NCBI GenBank assembly: GCA_030248215.1
Contig: JASANG010000036.1
Location: 124,001 to 188,000 of the forward strand
Source of the DNA: Enoplolaimus lenunculus
Lineage: Eukaryota > Nematoda > Enoplea > Enoplida > Thoracostomopsidae
DNA length: 64,000 nt
Direction of reading: 5' to 3'
Every line of letters begins with the position of its first letter. Position 1 is the stretch's first letter. Of the stretch, positions 50,001 to 57,200 are shown piece by piece. The notes beneath the pieces are model-generated. The model was not told the origin of the DNA, ran no database searches, and was given only the letters and a program-made list of their open reading frames with translations. The position numbers and the translations under genes are program-made.

Positions 50001-51207
50001 GTAATGTAGTATTCTATATGTTCTTTAAGCATGGTGTACTAAAGTTGGAACCGGCTTTGGTATCGGTACATCCATATTTATATGTATAAATATATTAAAT
50101 GCATACTGTTCAGTAACACAGTAACAGTTATTCTCGACCTGTCTTTAATTTTACACAAAGATTACTGCTTTTTAACCGAAATAAGGGTTTGTACCGTATG
50201 CATTTAAACATGAATGATCACAAACCTTCAATCCTACTTAGAAATCTGGCAAATTGGCAAAGCTTACTCAAAACAAATACTTTTGAACATATATATATAT
50301 ACATGCCAAAACACTGTATAGGGAAAAGTTGCACATGTGTGCAACTACTTATTACTAGTCACTACATATTAAACAGAATCGGAATCAGAATCGGAACTAC
50401 AAATTTTGTGACTATACGGTAACTTGTATTAACAAGCATAACATCGATTTAGGGTGTCTATTGGCTGGCAACAATTCTCAAAAACATTACGTGAACAAAT
50501 TGGCATAAACTTCAATCAACAATTATTTATCAGTTAACTCATCGAAAACAAAATAATAGATAAATGATGCAGAATTTTTATACAACATATCCCAACACGT
50601 AGGACAAAAATTAAAATGTGGAACTTCCGACTCCGATTGATTGTGCCATTCTGAGCTGGTACGCCACTAAGTGACATCATCGTTGCAATCACACGTCATC
50701 CGAATTCTCGTCATGTCGACATCATCTTTGCAATCACACGACATCCGAATTCTCGTCATGTCGACATCATCTTTGCAATCACACGTCATCCGAATTCTCG
50801 TCATGTCCTATTTTCGCGTCACTACCACAACACAACTGCTCTTCTTCTTCTTCAAAAAAATCCAAACCAACTTATCTGCGGTCGAAAAACAACGCGACTC
50901 CGCATCAAAATTTCACTTGCAAATGTCAACTTTTATAAATTCAATTACTCTCGTTATTTCCTCAAAAAAAAGATTATTCTTTTCTTAAAATATACACATC
51001 AAGCGATACTAAAATCAACACAAATTTCTACCATTGACCTCGTGTCAAAAACACCATTCGGCCGTGCTCAGCTCACAAGGTCAAATCCACGTGCCAGGGC
51101 CACTTGTCCTGTTGACATATCCAAATTGATGTTCATAATATCTCTAATACTGCAACAACAACAAAAATAACAACAACAACAACAACAACAACAACAAAAA
51201 TAATAAT

Positions 51208-51243
<36 letters not shown>

Positions 51244-54200
51244 AATAATAATAATAATAACAACAACAACAACCACAACAACGACCACAACAACCACAAC
51301 AACAACAACAACAACAACAACCAGAACAACAACAACAGCAACAACAACATCAGCAACATCAGCAACAACAACAACAACAACAACAACAACAACCACCACA
51401 ACCAGAACAACAACAACATCAGCAACAACATCAGCAACACCAAACAACAACAACAACGCCAACAACAACAACGCCAACAATAAAAACAACAACAACAACA
51501 ACAACGCCAACAACAACAACGCCAACAATAAAAACAACAACAACAACAACATCATCATCATCATCATCATCATCAACAACAACAACAACAACAACAGCCA
51601 GAACCTAAGTTATTAAATCAAAGATAAAACCTCATCGTATTGCCAAATGGATATAGCAGCTATCACCAGTTACTAGTTAACGAATAACCATTGAAGAAGC
51701 GATCTCCGGCTCCAGCGAGTTCGAACCAGATTGGAACTTTACCCGCGGGTCGAGTAAAGAATTTCAGGCGCGGGTAAAGATTTGTTGTATCACGAGGGTA
51801 AAAACTAACAATTTTTACCAGCGGCAGACATGATGTCACCACCCTCGGGCGGTGACTCTTGTTGGTTTGAGGTTGCAAAACATACGCTAGAGTCTGTTTT
51901 ACGTTTTACATTTGTTCAGTTGCTAGTAAACTTTCATGTATAAAATTCATTGGAGCTGTACCGCAATACTTCATTATATTGCAAATTACCTGCGATGTTT
52001 AAAATACTGGTTTAACTTCAGAAGCAGGTAAAACGTGGGTCGTGGGTAGATTCTTTTTGCGCGGGTATAATAGCCTCGGGTACAAAATTCTTATTTGAGT
52101 TGGTAAACCGCAGGGTCGGGCGGAACTGAATCATACCGGACTCGGAATCGGAACAGCAAATTTATACCGGAATTGTAATCGGAATCGGAACTAGACATTT
52201 TGGGACTGTACGGATAATTTGTATTGACAAATATAATACTAATTTAGGATGTCTGTTGGCTGGCGACAATTTTCAAAAACGTCGCATGAACAAATTGGCG
52301 ATGATTTTTGGTTCTGTAAAGCTAAAGGAAGCTAAACGAAGCTAAACAACAATCAATTATCGGAATCGGAATTCTAATCGGAATCGGAATTCTAATCGGA
52401 ATCGTAATTCTAATCGCAATTGGAATTCCGGTAGCACCCTGAACCACTTGAATCGTTCACAATCAACCTAAGTCCGTCACTTTACAACACACCGTTTCGT
52501 ATATTCAAAGCTTGTTCGCCGTTTCTATACTCGCAACTATCTCAACATGCTACAGAAACTCAAATTTCACCACGGCAACGCAAGGATTACAACGAGATGA
52601 CTTACAAACCGCGTTTGAAACCACACAAGCGATGAAACCTTTTTTTCAACGCGGGTTGAACATTCCCGCCCGTCTCTGCTGGCAACAGACTCGCTCTTTC
52701 CGACTCCGCCCAGTTTCCTTTCATCGACTCAGTATCCAACTTTTCAACACACACACACTTGTCAACTGAAAACCCAAAAACCTAACCACAAATCCCCTAA
52801 AGTGTATTATATAACCTTGTTAGCTTTGAGTTCTAAATTCACAGCCCTTACGTACTACAATGCGACACCTTCACAGCTTCGGCCCATGTAACGATCAGGG
52901 GCGGAACGTTTTTTGTGGACCTAGAACGGAGTAAGCTTATGTTTTAGGCTAATTTTTTTGTTTTGCTCAGGCTTAGGCTTAGGCTTCGAAATAAACTCAT
53001 TATGACGCGTACGCTTAGGCTTAGGAATATGCATATACTACTGTTCCGCCCCTGTTCTTTACATTGGCGCCACAGCTTCAAAGTTCTGACAGTCGGACCG
53101 CCAAACTACAAAAAAACTCGTTCAATCTTAATTTTTCTATTCGCCAAAAACCGCAACATACCCAACCCACGAGCTATCAAACGTGATAATGGAAACGAAA
53201 AAATAATATCCTACACATGCAAATAACTGTAATTTCATTGCAGAAAAAATACGGTCACGCAAATCCTCTACACGCCAATGACGTGAGCAGAAGCGGCGGC
53301 GGCAGCGGTTTCTGGGGTCAAACCACCGCTTGGGATTTTTCTGCCGAGGCTTTTAAGCAGTTTTTCAGTTGGTAACACATGAACTCGTCTTCAAAATGTT
53401 TACAGGACGTGACCCCGTGTTCTAAAATCCTAGCTATGGCCATACTACTACAAGCCTATCCGAAGCGCATTGCGTCGCATGTGCCAAAAAATGCCACTAC
53501 CGCGACCGCCCATGCACTACTACATTCACACAATCTCAACAGTCTAATCAAATTCCGACCTATACAATTATATATCAACTTATCGCTGCTGAATGAACAA
53601 GTAAATAAAATCGAAAAAATTACATAGCTAACGAACTAAACCAAATTGACTTTAAAACTCAATCCAACAACCCGGATACAACACTTTATTTCTGGTTCCG
53701 GTTAAAACGCAACCAAACTGCACAAAACAAAAATTAGAAACATTACCGAAACCTAATCTAAGCCGGAAGCCGGACCATACGAGCCAGGGAGTCACAGGTG
53801 AGCTTAGTCAACCCAAGCCAGACAATAATTGAGATTAACTTAAAATCAGCTCATCTGTCCAGCAAATGTCGGGATTTGACTCACATTTTTTTACAAAACC
53901 ACGAAAGCTTCGTAATGAAAATGCAATACGGTGAAAAATGATTACCTGCTTAGGTGTTCCTGCTCCAGCTTCCTGTGAAATGTAGTTCCTGTTCTGTTTG
54001 GAACTCTGATGCATCCCTTTAATACTTCTTGTATACGCGTGCGCCACGGGTACAACCTGAATTACATTTTACCGGAACCGGAATTTGATAAAATTAGCCG
54101 AAACGAAACCGGAATTTGATAAAATTAGCGGAAACGAAACCGGAAAGCTTAAAATACATTCCACCGCCCAAAATTCATTTTAACTTCATTATCCACGTAA

Positions 54201-57200
54201 GCGAAATCTACCTTCGATAATATTATTTTCGGTGATTATCAAGGTTTATATATACTATATACTAACAATAACAGTTACGTATATTTTTATCGTCATTTTT
54301 AAGTAACAATAATATCTTAATTTTCACCGACCAAAATTTAATACCTGAATTTTTACTTGCGGCGAAAATTCACCGATACCGGAAGGTTAAAGGTTGCACC
54401 CAGGCATCTTACTTTGAACGACAACGATTTCGCACGGATGCAAAGCGAAACTGGATTATACCGAAATCACATAACAGCCAATTTATATATCAGAATCGGA
54501 AGTTCGAATTTTGTGACAATGCCGATAATTCGTATTAACAAGTATAATATTCGCATAGAATGTCCGTTGGTTGGCAACAATTGTCAAAAACTTCGCATGA
54601 ACAAATTGGCAGTCATTTTTTTAGCTTTGTAAAGATAAACTACAATCAATTATTAATAAGTTAACTCATCGAAAGCAAATTAATAGATAAATGATACACA
54701 ATTTTTATGAAACGTATCACAACAACAACAACAACAACAAGTAAGATTCAAATTAAACTGTCAAAATTCCAATTCCGATTGGAGATTCACTTTATCTGCT
54801 GTATTCTAGATTTTCATAATCCACGGAAGCGAAATCTACTTTCGACTGTTTATTTTCGGCAATTGTCAAGGTCTATATACTATTCTAATGAAATCTACTT
54901 AATTTTACGATCATTTTTTAGTAAAATATCTTAATTTCCACTATCCAAATTTTTACACCCGAATTTTGTATTCCGGCAAAAATTTACCGAAACCGGAACC
55001 GGAAGGTGAAAAAATGCCGCAACCGGAATTCCGGTCGCACCCTGCGTTGTAAATACATACATATCCCATTCTATATGCATCTCAAATCCCCCCACGTTCT
55101 GAGAAGCCGTTCGCCACTGGCGAAATAAATTGTTTGCAAACGCCTGTGGGAAACAATGTCAGAAGAACGCAGTAGCGGAAGCACAAAAATACGTCAAAGA
55201 TCTACCGGATATCCGGATTCGGTTTAATATCCGACAAAAAAGCGGATATCTGTCGGTCCTATTGCTAGTTGATGATATATGTTATACGCATTTCAGAATA
55301 TGAGTCCTTATACGCAAATGTGAACCAGTTATACGCAAATGTGAACCAGAATGGTTTTGGCTAATCAAATTTTTTCAGCCGTACTCTTTAGCCATGGCCA
55401 ATAAAAGATCTGATTGGCTTACAAATTTTATCGCTTTATATTCATGCATGTAATCTTCTGCAGACAACGCGTCGAGTTCGAGTTCTATTGGACGGTTTCA
55501 AATTCAGAGAACACGTAATTTGGATGCGAAAACGCGCCTGACACGCAAACCACAGTAAGACAATTCAAACTTGAAGAAAAACTACACCAAAACTTAAAAA
55601 TAATGCTTATATAATTAGCTGAAACGATATAGATTGAACGCGGAAGCCGTCCATTTTTCATTCATTTTACTATTTAAAAGTGAAAACAAAACGTACAAAA
55701 CACGATATTCCGACACTTTGTCGCCCGACGACAACTTGTAATCTGAAATTTCATCGACTCGACAATTCCGCGTCTATCATTTATGCTTCGGCTTACGACG
55801 CCTAGGCTTTTAGCATTACGCTTAGGATTACGAATGTTTACATTTATTCATACGCTTTTAGTACACTATTGGGCGACAAGTTGTCGGGCAACGAATTGTC
55901 ACAGGTTCGCAGAATAGAATTACACATATTTACAAGACTGTTAAAATATTTATTAATCTATACCATACGACTATGATCTCAAAGGACGGCCAAGATGCCC
56001 ATCCCTACTCCATTTCGTAAGGACTACTGAAATCCAATCACGCCTTTCTTTCTTGAAATACATCCCTCTAGTTTGTTTAGCTGGCTACGAGCCAGTCATA
56101 TCATTTAAAGGCTCAAAAGCAAACCATCGGCTGATACCATGTTTACTAAAACCCACAAAAGTATTTGTCATCTGTATATATATAACCGGAATTTCGAAAT
56201 ACCGGAAGTGGAACCGGAAAGAGAAAGTAATACCGGATATTCTACTTGGAACCGGATAGTGAAAAACTGGCTGTTACTGAAAAAGTAATTTGTTACAGGA
56301 ACACGACCGAAAATACAAACACCAAACATCCATTTTTGAAAATTTGTCATCAAGCTTGTTGGCATGTCGAAACCACTGACTAATGAAATTGAAATCATTT
56401 TGAAGGAAATTCCGCTGAATTCTATGATTTCGGTAGCACCATACGCCTATAAAATAGTTTCATTGCAAGTTTTGGCTTCAAACGCAAAATGGATGGTTCG
56501 GAACCGGAATTCCGGTCGCTTGTTGTTTTCGGGCGAAATTTTTTTCTACAACAATTCGGGTCCCTTTTACCCTCCTTCACTACAACCTCGTATCCGGCCT
56601 GCTCAAACGCTCATACATCAACACTTTAACCCCATGCCCACACTATATATCCCGCTTAACTCGACCACCTGTCGCCACGTTCTACCACCACAGCCAGTAT
56701 TCATGCTTTACTGCAAAACCGCATACTGCAAAAACCTGACAAAAAACACAACAAAAAACAATCTCGATACATGAAAAATATAAAAACAAAAGAAAAAACA
56801 AACAAAAATACAAAAATAAGTAAAAACAAAAACAACCGAAAAAATCGCAATAAAAGAGCAAACTCAACCATGGTGAACCTGGTACAAGCCGTCCGGCGGT
56901 TCGATCCATTAAAACCCATTAGACTCTACAGTAATCTAACGCGATTCATTAGCGTACAACACCGTTAGGACCACGATAGCACTTGCGCTACACTAAATAT
57001 TTTGCTAAATATGGGCCCCTATTCTCAAATGCGTATTAGCACCTATTATCAGTTAGCGATAGGAGAAGTAGATTTTTATTAAAGCTTAATAAAGACAAAC
57101 TTAGACAATGTATTCAGATTTTATCAGGACATTGTTGGTTCAGTTATCACTTATTTAGAATGAGAGTAGCTCAAGATAAAAATTGTTCAGAATGCAGTGT

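Noticed and set aside
50673-50988. Protein with three [15 protein letters not shown] repeats
   Set aside because: A 45-bp minisatellite is naturally in frame with itself; no splice context and no conserved flanks.
51133-51594. Long minus-strand open frame of 153 residues made of Leu, Val and Met runs
   Set aside because: It lies entirely in the CAA trinucleotide array; open frames arise automatically from a period of three.
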